Assembly (NCBI GenBank): GCA_944320855.1
Contig: CALUJF010000032.1
Location: 1 to 32,964, forward strand
Reading direction: 5' to 3'
From: an uncultured Phocaeicola sp.
GTDB lineage: Bacteria > Bacteroidota > Bacteroidia > Bacteroidales > Bacteroidaceae
DNA: 32,964 bases
The translations under genes and the position numbers were made by a program. This document shows positions 1 to 8,113 of the stretch, one piece after another. Under the pieces are notes generated by a model. The model worked only from the letters and a program-made list of their open reading frames with translations, did no database searches and had not been told where the DNA came from. Position 1 is the stretch's first letter; every line of letters begins with the position of its first letter.

Positions 1-56
1 ATAGAAATATCAGATATTCAGGCTGTTTCATGCTTACTTATTGTCAAAAATACTCT

Positions 57-1655
57 TTACTTTTTGTATTTCACAGCAGCCTCTTCCACAGGGATGCAAG
101 CCTTGTAGTTTTCTATGTATTTGTTGAATCCGGCCACATCTTCAGTTGTTGTAGATACTTCTGTACCTGTATTTCCTGCAAATACCTTTTCATCCAGGAA
201 GTCGGCGAGTGACTGGTTGCCGTTTTTGTTTACCAAATATGAACCGAGAAGTGCGATTCCCCATGCACCGCCTTCGCCGGCTGTTTCCATAACCGAGATA
301 GGAGAGTTGATGGCAGCAGCGAGAACTCTCTGTCCTACACCTTTTGTTCTGAACAAACCTCCGTGTCCTGTAATTCTGTTTACCTTGATTTTCTCTTCGT
401 TGAACAGAATGTCGTTACCTATTTTCAGTACACCTACGGAAGCATACAGATGTGCACGCATGAAGTTTGCAAGGTTGAATTTGTCGCTTGCATTGCGTAC
501 GAACAGAGGACGTCCTTCTTCAAGACCTGTTACAGGTTCGCCTGAGAAGTAGTTGTATGAGATGAGTCCTCCGCAGTCAGCATCGCCTGTCAGTGCATTG
601 TTGTAGAGTTTTCCGAAGATTTCATCCATATCTACCGGTATACCCATCAGTTCCTGATATTCCTTGAAGATGTTTACCCATGCGTTGAGGTCGGAAGTAC
701 AGTTGTTGCAGTGTACCATTGCCACGAGGCTGCCGTCAGGGGTAGTGACCATATCAATCATTTCGTATGGTTTTGAAAGGTCTTTCTCCAGTACAATCAT
801 TGAGAATGAAGAAGTACCAGCCGATACATTACCTGTGCGCTGTTTTACAGCGTTAGTAGCCACCATACCTGTTCCCGCATCACCTTCAGGAGGACATACA
901 GGAATACCGGCTTTCAGATGTCCGGATACGTCGAGTTTCTTTGCCCCTTTTTCTGTCAGGCAGCCTGCATTTTCGCCGGCTAAAAGAACCTTAGGGAGAA
1001 TATCTTCTATAGTCCAGCCGAAGCCGTAAGGTTTTACCAGGTTGTTGAATTTCTCAATCATCTCTGCTGAGTAGTTTTTGGTCTCAGGGTTGATAGGAAG
1101 CATACCCGATGCATCGCCTATACCAAGAACCTTTTCGCCTGTAATCTGCCAGTGTACATATCCGGCTAATGTTGTGAGGAATGTAATGTCCTTCACGTGT
1201 TCTTCCTTGTTAAGGATTGCCTGGTAAAGATGAGAGATGCTCCATCTCAAAGGAATGTTATATACGAACAGTTCAGACAGTTCGGCTGCAGCCTTGCCTG
1301 TGTTGGTGTTTCTCCATGTACGGAAAGGTACGAGGATTTCTTCTTTATCATTGAAAGCCATATAGCCGTGCATCATTGCACTTACACCGATTGCAGCAAG
1401 GTTTTCTATTTCAATTCCGTATTCCTTGTTTACGTTGGCGCGGAGGTCTGCATAACAGTCCTGTACTCCGTTCCAGATAGCGTCTATACTGTATGTCCAC
1501 AAACCGTTTTCAAGTTGGTTCTCCCAAGTATGGCTTCCCTGTGCGATAGGCTTGTTTTCTTCGTCGATAAGTACAGCCTTGATTCTTGTAGAGCCGAATT
1601 CGATACCCAATATGGCTTTTCCGCTTTCTATTGTTGATTTAGCATTAAGATTCAT
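57..1655 (-). CDS. araB: Ribulokinase (FGGY family)
   Basis: Phosphorylates L-ribulose to L-ribulose-5-phosphate with ATP in the cytoplasm, the second step of arabinose breakdown. The 532-residue protein has the FGGY/actin-like layout: an N-terminal phosphate loop (GIEFGSTRIKAV, residues 17-28), the motif PPEGDAGTG with likely catalytic base D259, and C-terminal nucleotide-site motifs GHGG (430-433) and EGGAWGIALLG (461-471). Length is normal for the family. It is the last gene of the minus-strand arabinose operon, 139 bp after araA. That gap holds a hairpin and an 8-bp tandem repeat that runs almost up to the ATG. No strong Shine-Dalgarno is visible, and the leader is A-rich, as is usual in Bacteroidetes. 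Assignment rests on family motifs plus the araA and araD neighbours and is secure. Confidence 0.96.
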   Translation of the reverse strand: MNLNAKSTIESGKAILGIEFGSTRIKAVLIDEENKPIAQGSHTWENQLENGLWTYSIDAIWNGVQDCYADLRANVNKEYGIEIENLAAIGVSAMMHGYMAFNDKEEILVPFRTWRNTNTGKAAAELSELFVYNIPLRWSISHLYQAILNKEEHVKDITFLTTLAGYVHWQITGEKVLGIGDASGMLPINPETKNYSAEMIEKFNNLVKPYGFGWTIEDILPKVLLAGENAGCLTEKGAKKLDVSGHLKAGIPVCPPEGDAGTGMVATNAVKQRTGNVSAGTSSFSMIVLEKDLSKPYEMIDMVTTPDGSLVAMVHCNNCTSDLNAWVNIFKEYQELMGIPVDMDEIFGKLYNNALTGDADCGGLISYNYFSGEPVTGLEEGRPLFVRNASDKFNLANFMRAHLYASVGVLKIGNDILFNEEKIKVNRITGHGGLFRTKGVGQRVLAAAINSPISVMETAGEGGAWGIALLGSYLVNKNGNQSLADFLDEKVFAGNTGTEVSTTTEDVAGFNKYIENYKACIPVEEAAVKYKK

Positions 1656-1659
1656 AGAT

Positions 1660-1723
1660 TTTAAGTTTATAAGTTTATGAGTTTTTAAGTTTATGAGTTT
1701 TTAAGTTTATAGGTTCTTAAGTC
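1660..1723 (-). repeat. 8-bp tandem repeat in the araB leader
   Basis: Eight consecutive 8-bp units in exact register, with plus-strand consensus TWTRAGTT (for example TTTAAGTT at 1660 and TATGAGTT at 1676). The array ends 4 bases before the araB start codon, so in the mRNA it is an A-rich leader (AACTTAAA-like units) covering the position of a ribosome binding site. It could tune translation or change unit number by slippage; both are inferences. Confidence 0.8.
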
Positions 1724-1732
1724 TTAAAACAA

Positions 1733-1770
1733 TAAAAGTGCTGCAAACGATTGCTCGCCGAGCACTTTTA
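1733..1770 (-). other. Intercistronic hairpin between araA and araB
   Basis: Perfect 10-bp inverted repeat (TAAAAGTGCT at 1733-1742, AGCACTTTTA at 1761-1770) with an 18-base loop. On the minus strand the loop contains a competing small hairpin (TGCTC, GGC, GAGCA). A T-rich stretch follows on the minus strand (TTGTTTTAAG), so it may be a partial terminator, a processing site or an mRNA stabiliser that sets araB level against araA. Confidence 0.55.
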
Positions 1771-1794
1771 AATAAGGCAATATAATCTATCTTA

Positions 1795-3321
1795 TTAGCA
1801 AAGAGCTTTGTTCAGCATGTAGTAAACTTCATTCATGCGAAGCTCTTTCTTGAATTCACTGATAGTAGTATCTTTGTTGATATGAACCATTTCGATACCT
1901 GCGATTTCTGCATAGTCTTCCCAGTATTCTGCTGTCAGGTCGTATGAGAAGCAAGAGTGGTGAGTACCACCTGCAAGAATCCATGCACCTGCACCGACTT
2001 CAAAGTCAGGCATTGGTTTCCAGAGTGCAGAAGCTACAGGAAGTTTAGGCAATGGTTTTGGTTCGATGCATTCTACATCGTTTACGATGAGACGGAAGCG
2101 GTTTCCGAGGTCTACAACTGTGGCTGTACATCCTGTACCAACCTTTGAAGTAAATACAAGACGTGCAGTCTGGCTCTTACGGATACCGATACCGAGGAAG
2201 TGAACTTCCAGACGAGGTTTCTTGGCTGCGATTAACGGACAAACTTCCAACATGTGTGCCTGAAGGATAGAGCTGTTTTTTCCGTCGAAGTTCAAAGTGT
2301 AGTCTTCAAGGAATGAGCAACCGTTTGCAAGTCCCTGGTTCATTACCCATACAGTGCGGTAGAGAGCTGCCGATTTCCAGTCACCTTCAGCACCGAATCC
2401 GTAACCTTCTGCCATCAGACGCTGTGAAGCAAGTCCAGGAATCTGGTCGAAATAGCTGCCGTCTGTCTGACCGAGGTCGTCGAAGTTTGTAGTGAAACCT
2501 TTAGCACCTTTAGCTTTCAGGATAGCACGTAGGGCAAGTTCGGCCTTAGCAGCGTTCCATACTTTCTGATATGCTTCAGTTGATTTGTCTTCAAGTTCTG
2601 CATCGTGGTCGTATTCGCTGAAGTAAGTTTTAACCAAAGCTTCAACCTCTTCGTCCTTGATATTCTTGTGATATTCCATCAGCTCGCTTACAGGACAGTA
2701 GTCTACGTGGTAACCCATGCGCTGTTCAGCTTCAACCTTGTCACCGTCTGTTACGGCTACATTGTTCATCTGGTCGCCGAAACGCAAGATAAGCATATCC
2801 TGTGAGTCAGCCCATGCGGCACATACTCTCATCCATACAGCAATCTTGCCGAGAGTTTCTTCGTCTTTCCAGTAGCCTACAACCACTTTGCGGCGTACAC
2901 GCATACGAGTGCAGATATGACCGAATTCGCGGTCGCCGTGTGCACTCTGGTTCAGGTTCATGAAGTCCATGTCCATAGTGTCCCAAGGAATTTCCTTGTT
3001 GAACTGAGTGTGCAGGTGCAGCAAAGGTTTCTTCAGCTGCTGAAGTCCGTGAATCCACATCTTGGCAGGAGAGAATGTGTGCATCCATGTGATTACACCG
3101 ATACATTTCTCATCATTGTTTGCTGCCTTGAATACTGCTTCCACTTCTTTAGAAGAGTTTGCAGTGCCTTTATATACAACCTTAACAGGAAGTTTTCCAC
3201 TTTCGTTAAGACCTGCTACCATTTCGTTACTGTGTGCGTCTACAGCTACTACTGCGTCGCCTCCGTAAAGGAGCTGAGCTCCGGTTACGAACCATACTTC
3301 ATACTGACTGAATGCGTTCAT
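1795..3321 (-). CDS. araA: L-arabinose isomerase
   Basis: Converts L-arabinose to L-ribulose, a metal-dependent cytoplasmic step. The 508-residue protein matches the family length of about 500. The metal-site residues are present in order: E305 in AEGYGFGAEGDW, E339 in FLEDYTLNF, H356 in QAHMLEVCP and a histidine of GGTHHS (454-455), with the same spacing as Glu333-His350 of the E. coli enzyme. It lies 65 bp downstream of araD and upstream of araB in one minus-strand operon. The ATG gives a normal N-terminus (MNAFSQYEVWFVTGAQ, with the conserved FVTGxQ). No truncation or odd residue seen. Confidence 0.97.
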   Translation of the reverse strand: MNAFSQYEVWFVTGAQLLYGGDAVVAVDAHSNEMVAGLNESGKLPVKVVYKGTANSSKEVEAVFKAANNDEKCIGVITWMHTFSPAKMWIHGLQQLKKPLLHLHTQFNKEIPWDTMDMDFMNLNQSAHGDREFGHICTRMRVRRKVVVGYWKDEETLGKIAVWMRVCAAWADSQDMLILRFGDQMNNVAVTDGDKVEAEQRMGYHVDYCPVSELMEYHKNIKDEEVEALVKTYFSEYDHDAELEDKSTEAYQKVWNAAKAELALRAILKAKGAKGFTTNFDDLGQTDGSYFDQIPGLASQRLMAEGYGFGAEGDWKSAALYRTVWVMNQGLANGCSFLEDYTLNFDGKNSSILQAHMLEVCPLIAAKKPRLEVHFLGIGIRKSQTARLVFTSKVGTGCTATVVDLGNRFRLIVNDVECIEPKPLPKLPVASALWKPMPDFEVGAGAWILAGGTHHSCFSYDLTAEYWEDYAEIAGIEMVHINKDTTISEFKKELRMNEVYYMLNKALC

Positions 3322-3386
3322 AATTCTTGATTTTATTAATAAGGTAATAATTTGTTTATTTCAGTATTTATTAAATTCAGATGTTT

Positions 3387-4076
3387 TTACTTTTTCTGTC
3401 CGTAATAAGCGTTAGGACCATGCTTGCGGTTGAAATGTTTTTCTACCAGCAGAGGATTCATCGTAAGGTTAGGATTTGCAGCATAAGCGATGCTTGCCAT
3501 TTTTGCCACCTGTTCCATTACTACTGCATTGTGAACAGCATCGTTGGCATCCTTACCCCATGAGAAAGGACCATGGTTTTTCACCAATACTCCCGGAGTG
3601 TGTACAGGATTCATGCCTTCAAAGCGTTTCACTATCACGTTTCCGGTTTCCTTTTCGTATTCGCCTTTCACTTCCTCCTCAGTCATGTCGGCTGTACAAG
3701 GGATTGCTTCGTGGAAATAGTCGGCATGAGTTGTACCTATATTAGGTATGTCAAGTCCTGCTTGAGCCCATGCAGTGGCATAAGTTGAGTGAGTGTGGAC
3801 CACACCGCCTATTTCAGGGAATGCCTTGTAAAGTACCAGATGGGTAGGGGTGTCGCTTGACGGACGGAGAGAACCTTCCACTACGTTGCCGTCGAGGTCT
3901 ACTACCACCATATCGTCTGCTTTCATCTCATCATATGATACTCCGCTTGGCTTTATCACTACAAGTCCTGTTTCGCGGTCAATAGCCGAAACATTGCCCC
4001 AAGTGAAGATTACGAGTCCATGTTTCACCAAATCGAGGTTGGCATGGAATACTTTTTCTTTTAATGCTTCTAACAT
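3387..4076 (-). CDS. araD: L-ribulose-5-phosphate 4-epimerase (class II aldolase fold)
   Basis: Epimerises L-ribulose-5-phosphate to D-xylulose-5-phosphate, the last step before the pentose phosphate pathway. The 229-residue protein belongs to the AraD/FucA zinc family. Zinc and catalytic residues are visible as H94 and H96 in [15 protein letters not shown]168 in [14 protein letters not shown] and D75 in SSDTPTHL, and [14 protein letters not shown] is typical of epimerases rather than fuculose aldolases. It starts 20 bp after araR and is followed by araA. The E. coli enzyme is 231 residues, so it appears complete. Confidence 0.95.
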   Translation of the reverse strand: MLEALKEKVFHANLDLVKHGLVIFTWGNVSAIDRETGLVVIKPSGVSYDEMKADDMVVVDLDGNVVEGSLRPSSDTPTHLVLYKAFPEIGGVVHTHSTYATAWAQAGLDIPNIGTTHADYFHEAIPCTADMTEEEVKGEYEKETGNVIVKRFEGMNPVHTPGVLVKNHGPFSWGKDANDAVHNAVVMEQVAKMASIAYAANPNLTMNPLLVEKHFNRKHGPNAYYGQKK

Positions 4077-4096
4077 ATATCTGAGTCTTTTATTGT

Positions 4097-4774
4097 TTAA
4101 ATCTTGAATTTAGGGTCTTTTTCGTAAGCCTTATCATTGAATTTATACAGGCTTGCACCTCTCTTAGACCCGGTTTTGTCTATTTTGTCGGTTTTCTCTA
4201 TAAAGTCCATGTCAGCTATACGCTTACGGAAGTTTCTCTTGTCCATCGTTTCGCCGTATATAGCTTCGTAGAGATTTTGCAGTTGTGTCAGCGTGAACAG
4301 TTCCGGAAGCAGATTGAATCCTATAGGCTTGTGCGATGCCTTCTCCTTCATCATCTGTCTGGCTTTCATTACCATTTCCGAATGGTCGAAAATCAGTTCA
4401 GGCACTTCGTTTATGTTCACCCAGTGAGCGTTATGCTGCTGAACCAGTTCGCGGTCGTATTCATTGATGTTTATCAGTGCGTAATAGGCCAATGAAATAA
4501 CCCGTTCTCCCGGATCTCTGTCCACAGCGCCGAACGCGCCTATCTGTTCCATATAGACATCTTCCAGTCCGGTCAGTTCGCTCAACACACGTTTTGCAGC
4601 ATCGTCTGCACTTTCGTTTTCCTGTATAAATCCTCCCATTAGAGACCATTTGCCTTTGGCAGGCTCAAAATTTCTCTTTAGTAGCAGGAGATTCAGTTCG
4701 CCCTTGTCGAAACCGAATATGATACAGTCAATGCCGACATAGAATTTTGGATTATGTTTGTAATAAGCTGTCAT
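4097..4774 (-). CDS. araR: Nudix-type arabinose repressor AraR
   Basis: Likely L-arabinose-responsive transcription factor of the Nudix (NrtR-like) type known to control arabinose genes in Bacteroides. It has 225 residues: an N-terminal Nudix-like domain (about 10-140) and a C-terminal winged helix (about 150-225, with [13 protein letters not shown]). The Nudix box at 48-70 keeps G48, E54, R62, E66 and G69, but two signature glutamates are V63 and L67. Hydrolysis is therefore unlikely and the domain more probably senses ligand. It sits between the symporter and araD. A perfect 16-bp inverted repeat ends 14 nt before its ATG. Probable targets are the paired palindromes upstream of galM. The regulatory role is inferred from family and context. 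Confidence 0.9.
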   Translation of the reverse strand: MTAYYKHNPKFYVGIDCIIFGFDKGELNLLLLKRNFEPAKGKWSLMGGFIQENESADDAAKRVLSELTGLEDVYMEQIGAFGAVDRDPGERVISLAYYALININEYDRELVQQHNAHWVNINEVPELIFDHSEMVMKARQMMKEKASHKPIGFNLLPELFTLTQLQNLYEAIYGETMDKRNFRKRIADMDFIEKTDKIDKTGSKRGASLYKFNDKAYEKDPKFKI

Positions 4775-4788
4775 GTAATACAGATTTT

Positions 4789-4830
4789 ATATTGTTCTAC
4801 ATTTATTCGGTTGCAAATGTAGAACAATAT
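4789..4830 (-). promoter_or_regulatory. Perfect 16-bp inverted repeat before araR
   Basis: The arms (ATATTGTTCTACATTT at 4789-4804 and its exact complement at 4815-4830) enclose a 10-base loop. It begins 9 bases after the symporter stop codon and ends 14 bases before the araR ATG in the direction of transcription. No U-tract follows on the minus strand, so it is not a classical terminator. It could be an mRNA stabiliser or processing boundary, an attenuator affecting araR translation, or a protein site. Its arms do not contain the AGTGT..ACACT motif found upstream of galM. Confidence 0.75.
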
Positions 4831-4839
4831 TTACAGTTT

Positions 4840-6585
4840 TTACCAGAAGTATGCGTAGAATAATCCGCAGAGGACTACAACACCGAGTGTTGCTATTACG
4901 TCCCACTTGTTCCAGCTCTTTCTGATAAGTTCCTTATAGCTGCCTGTGAATGTAATCGCCTCAATCTGCTGCGCAGTCGGTTTCGGAGTGAAGCAAGACA
5001 CTACAGCCATCATAACCATAAGGAATACAAGTAACCATATCTCGAATATCAACCAGTTAGTCTGCCAGAACCATGCTGTAGCATCCCAGAATGCACCTTC
5101 CATAGTTGCTGTACCGCTCTTTGTTATTACGTTTGTAACGAGTCTTACCATACCGATTATGAAACCGCCGATAAGTCCCCATTCACCTGCCTTTGGAGTG
5201 ATTTTCTTAGAGAATATACCCAATGTGAACACTGCTACCATGGCCGGAGCCAACAGTGACTGGATGTCCTGCAGATAGCTGTAGAGGTTGTCCATGTTCA
5301 TCATGATAGGCAGCCAGAGCAAACCGAGGATAACTACTACCACTGTAGCCACACGGCCTACGAATACATAGTGTGCTTCGCTCTTACCCTGACGCATAGG
5401 TTTGTAGAAGTCTTCTGTAAACAGTGTCGCACAGCTGTTGAAGAATGCTGCAAGTGAAGTAACCAATGCACAGATGAAACCGATTGTTACCAGACCTTTC
5501 ACACCTGCAGGAAGGATGTTCTTCACCATCATGGCAAATGCGCCGTCTGTGTCGTGCTGGTTGTTAAGGTCCATTACGATACCGCTATTAGGGTCCTGTG
5601 CCAATGCCACAGCTACCATACCAGGGATAAGGAACATGAATACAGGAAGCAGTTTGAAGTAACCTGCAGCGATTGTACCGCGGCGTGCACGTTTCATAAC
5701 TACATCGTCCGATTCACCTTTCTGCTGTCCGAGAACACGTTGTACAATGTGCTGGTCTGTACACCAGTACCAGAAACCGATGATAGATGCTCCGATGAAT
5801 ACTGCAAATCCAGGGAATTTAGGATACATAGGGTCGCCTTCGTCCCAGTGGAACATGTGGTTGATACCGTAACCGTCGTGAGCCGAACGTGCATAGTCCA
5901 TCATGTTGCCCCATCCGTCGATGATGCTTCCATGTCCAAGTGCTGATAATCCGAGGAAGAGAACAAGGAACGAACCGATGATAAGGATAGGTGTCTGGAT
6001 GGCAGACATTGTCATAACACCCTTCATACCTCCCAATACCGTAAATACGGCAGTGATGGCAATCAGTCCCAAAGCTCCCCACCAGAAAGGAAGTCCGAGC
6101 AGATATTCGAAGAAGATACCGCCTGTGAAAGCTGTAACGCTGACTTTTGTAAGAATATATGCAATCAATGTGATGATACTCAACCATGAACCCGTTCTCT
6201 GAGTATAACGATATTTCAGGAAGTCAGGCATAGTGATAATCTTGCCCATCTTGTTGTTAAGCAACTGATAGAACGGTACGAACAGCCATCCGAGGATAAG
6301 AATCATCCATCCCTGCATTTCCCAGTGTGCCATACCTACACCGTCTTTAGCTCCTGTACCTGCAAGACCTACCAAGTGTTCCGAACCGATGTTGGCTGCA
6401 AATATCGCAGCACCGATAACATACCAAGGCTCTCCTTTACCGAACAGATAGTCCTGACTGTCTGCCCCCTGCATGGCCTGTTTGTCCTTACGCACGGCAC
6501 GCCATACGGCCCATGCCACTCCTAATATTCCTACTACCAGGACAGCCCAGTCCAACCAAATAAATTCTTTTGAACTCCAATTCAT
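4840..6585 (-). CDS. Sodium:solute symporter (SSF family), probable arabinose transporter
   Basis: Inner-membrane protein of 581 residues with about 14 hydrophobic segments, typical of the sodium/solute symporter (SGLT-like) family. The N-terminal part contains GAAIFAANIGSEHLVGLAGT, the SSF helix that lines the substrate and Na+ sites, followed by GMAHWEMQGWM and MPDFLKYRYTQRTGSW. Probable role: Na+-driven uptake of L-arabinose. It lies 33 bp after the galM-like gene and before araR in the minus-strand operon, the same place as the arabinose symporter often called AraP in Bacteroides. Substrate is inferred from the operon; the family assignment is firm. Confidence 0.9.
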   Translation of the reverse strand: MNWSSKEFIWLDWAVLVVGILGVAWAVWRAVRKDKQAMQGADSQDYLFGKGEPWYVIGAAIFAANIGSEHLVGLAGTGAKDGVGMAHWEMQGWMILILGWLFVPFYQLLNNKMGKIITMPDFLKYRYTQRTGSWLSIITLIAYILTKVSVTAFTGGIFFEYLLGLPFWWGALGLIAITAVFTVLGGMKGVMTMSAIQTPILIIGSFLVLFLGLSALGHGSIIDGWGNMMDYARSAHDGYGINHMFHWDEGDPMYPKFPGFAVFIGASIIGFWYWCTDQHIVQRVLGQQKGESDDVVMKRARRGTIAAGYFKLLPVFMFLIPGMVAVALAQDPNSGIVMDLNNQHDTDGAFAMMVKNILPAGVKGLVTIGFICALVTSLAAFFNSCATLFTEDFYKPMRQGKSEAHYVFVGRVATVVVVILGLLWLPIMMNMDNLYSYLQDIQSLLAPAMVAVFTLGIFSKKITPKAGEWGLIGGFIIGMVRLVTNVITKSGTATMEGAFWDATAWFWQTNWLIFEIWLLVFLMVMMAVVSCFTPKPTAQQIEAITFTGSYKELIRKSWNKWDVIATLGVVVLCGLFYAYFW

Positions 6586-6618
6586 AATGATGTGTTTTTT
6601 ATGATATTATACTGTTTG

Positions 6619-7773
6619 TTATTTCTCTACTCCGAATTTAAATACGCAGTGGCTGTAGTATGTTTCTCCAGGTTTCAGGATAACCGAAGGCCATTGTGTC
6701 TTGTTTGGACTGTCAGGATAGTGCTGCGATTCAAGACAAACTGAAGCGCGCTGCGGATATGCTATACCGTGTTTACCTTTTACTTCGCCTGTCAGGAAGT
6801 TTCCTGTATATACCTGGATTCCAGGTTCGTTGGTATAAACCTCAAGAGTTATACCGCTTGCCGGGCTTGTAAGTCTGGCTGCCACTTTTGTGTCATCACC
6901 TTTTGTAGCCAATACCCAGTTGTGGTCGAATCCGTTTCCGAATTTCACCTGCTCGTTGTCGAATGCTGTTACGTCAGGAGCTATTGTCTTAGGCGTATTG
7001 AAATCGAATGGAGTGTCTTTTACTGCCATCATTTCGCCTGTAGTCATATATGTGCTGTCCACCGGTGTGATGCTGTCCGAAGCCACGTACAGGATATGGT
7101 CTGTAGCCGGTTTCGACATATCTCCGCTAAGATTGAAATATGAGTGGTTAGTCATATTTATGATAGTGGTCTTGTCTGTAGTTGCATCGTATTTAATGTC
7201 GATGGCATTGTCTGATGTCAGTGTATAAGTGACATTGGCTGTTACGTTTCCGGGGAAGTTGTTGTCGCCGTCAGCCGATTTCATTGTAAGCACTATAGTG
7301 CTGTCGTTTGTCTGGTTTGCTTCATATACCTGATACTGCCAGCCTGTAGGGCCTCCGTGCAGACAGTGTCCGAAGTTGTTTGTCGGTAACTGTATCTCTT
7401 GTCCGTCTATGTTGATTTTACCTTTGTTGATACGGTTGGCATATCTTCCTATGCTTGCCCCGAAATCGCTCGGTATATTCTGATAGTCATTTATATTGTC
7501 GAATCCGAGAACTACATCTGTCATCTTACCGTTTTTGTCCGGCACCATAACTGAAACGATTCTACCTCCGAAGTTTGTCACACAAACTTCCATTCCGTTG
7601 CTGTTCGTAAGTCTGTAGAGTCCTGTCTTCTTGTTGCCGTCGATTGTAGTTTCAAATTTTGCAGGATTAAGTCCTGAAAGTGTCAGCTCTGCTTTCTTTT
7701 CCTGTGAGGCACATCCGCTTAGTATTACGATTGCCGCCCCCATGCTTAAAAATGACTTTTTCATGTTTCTCAT
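6619..7773 (-). CDS. galM: Aldose 1-epimerase, lipoprotein
   Basis: Interconverts alpha and beta anomers of a sugar, here probably L-arabinose released outside or in the periplasm. The protein has 384 residues. A lipoprotein signal peptide with lipobox ILSGC (cysteine 21) predicts membrane anchoring. Galactose-mutarotase motifs follow: NFGHCLHGGPTGWQYQVY with H139, NHSYFNLSG with H210, and CLESQHYPDSPN with the catalytic glutamate near the C-terminus. Two in-frame ATGs (7773 and 7764) are possible; the second gives a more typical MKKSF start. It is the first gene of the arabinose operon, and operator-like palindromes precede it. Sugar preference cannot be read from sequence; mro would be an alternative name. 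Confidence 0.9.
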   Translation of the reverse strand: MRNMKKSFLSMGAAIVILSGCASQEKKAELTLSGLNPAKFETTIDGNKKTGLYRLTNSNGMEVCVTNFGGRIVSVMVPDKNGKMTDVVLGFDNINDYQNIPSDFGASIGRYANRINKGKINIDGQEIQLPTNNFGHCLHGGPTGWQYQVYEANQTNDSTIVLTMKSADGDNNFPGNVTANVTYTLTSDNAIDIKYDATTDKTTIINMTNHSYFNLSGDMSKPATDHILYVASDSITPVDSTYMTTGEMMAVKDTPFDFNTPKTIAPDVTAFDNEQVKFGNGFDHNWVLATKGDDTKVAARLTSPASGITLEVYTNEPGIQVYTGNFLTGEVKGKHGIAYPQRASVCLESQHYPDSPNKTQWPSVILKPGETYYSHCVFKFGVEK

Positions 7774-7803
7774 TATATATTATTATGGTAAATGTTTTTT
7801 GAC

Positions 7804-7820
7804 GGTGTAAAAGTAACACT
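7804..7820 (-). promoter_or_regulatory. Candidate AraR operator, proximal site
   Basis: GTGTAAAAGTAACACTT (7805-7821) is an imperfect palindrome with half-sites GTGT and ACACT around position 7812. It is nearly identical to the inverse of the site at 7866-7882. It overlaps a weak minus-strand -7-like box TACTTTTA (complement of 7808-7815) whose possible -33 TTTG lies at 7838-7841, so bound repressor would block the galM promoter. Assignment to AraR is inferred from operon position and the paired copy. Confidence 0.6.
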
Positions 7821-7863
7821 TATTTTATTCCGTTGTTCAAAAAAATATATGTTGTACAGCATT

Positions 7864-7884
7864 AAAGTGTTATTTTTACACTTT
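7864..7884 (-). promoter_or_regulatory. Candidate AraR operator, distal site
   Basis: A 21-bp palindrome with outer arms AAAGTGT and ACACTTT around a T-rich centre at 7874. Its core AAGTGTTATTTTTACAC is, when inverted, identical to the proximal site except for one base. The two centres are 62 bp apart, close to six helical turns, an arrangement that would suit co-operative binding or looping by a dimeric repressor. The palindrome and duplication are seen; the binding protein is inferred. Confidence 0.65.
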
Positions 7885-7937
7885 TTGTTTCGTCGTATTT
7901 GTTTTCTTTTCCGTTCATATGCCCGGATTTGACTGTT

Positions 7938-7945
7938 CAAAGTTA
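7938..7945 (-). promoter_or_regulatory. Possible upstream ara operon promoter -7 box
   Basis: The minus strand reads TAACTTTG, an exact match to TAnnTTTG. No good -33 TTTG is seen about 20 bp upstream; the periodic array occupies that place. If used, the ara mRNA would carry a leader of about 160 nt containing both candidate operators. Confidence 0.35.
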
Positions 7946-7948
7946 GCG

Positions 7949-8036
7949 TTACACGTACGTGTTCCGCCCGTTACACGTTCGTGTTCCGCGCGCGTCACGT
8001 TCGTGTTCCGCGCGTTACACGTACGTGTTACGCTTT
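7949..8036 (-). repeat. Four 22-bp tandem units, each two 11-bp half-units
   Basis: Four units in exact 22-bp register start at 7949, 7971, 7993 and 8015, separated by no spacer. Each splits into two 11-bp halves such as TTACACGTACG and TGTTCCGCGCG. Units one and four contain the perfect palindrome ACACGTACGTGT. Read on the minus strand, nearly every 11-bp step carries ACG at the same place, the feature shared with the five other arrays in this window. The block is GC- and CpG-rich compared with its AT-rich surroundings and sits between two divergent promoters. Confidence 0.9.
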
Positions 8037-8052
8037 ATGTGTCGAAGAATTA

Positions 8053-8082
8053 TTGGAAATACGACTGTTTTTTGTATCTTTG
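8053..8082 (+). promoter_or_regulatory. Promoter of the MATE gene
   Basis: The -7 box TATCTTTG at 8075-8082 matches the Bacteroidetes consensus TAnnTTTG. A -33-like TTGG at 8053-8056 lies 18 bp upstream. Transcription would start near 8090, about 25 nt before the ATG at 8114. The 22-bp repeat array ends 17 bp upstream of the -33-like element. Confidence 0.65.
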
Positions 8083-8113
8083 CTGTATAAATATATAATA
8101 ATGTGTATTTAGT

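Larger units (their letters stand above)
7774..8113. other. Divergent control region between the ara operon and the MATE gene
   Basis: This 340-bp gene-free stretch holds, from left to right: two operator-like palindromes (7804-7820 and 7864-7884), a possible minus-strand -7 box TAACTTTG (complement of 7938-7945), the 11/22-bp periodic array (7949-8036) and the plus-strand promoter of the MATE gene (8053-8082). I see no gene in it. A short overlapping minus-strand ORF at 8015-8215 has no recognisable features. Confidence 0.8.

Noticed and set aside
4789-4830. Inverted repeat before araR as an AraR operator of the same type as upstream of galM
   Set aside because: Its arms do not contain the AGTGT..ACACT half-sites, so I keep it as a separate element of unknown role.
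4789-4830. Same inverted repeat as a rho-independent terminator
   Set aside because: No U-tract follows in the direction of transcription and it lies inside an operon whose downstream genes need expression.
7949-8036. CRISPR array
   Set aside because: Units are contiguous, 22 bp, without variable spacers, and no cas genes are present.
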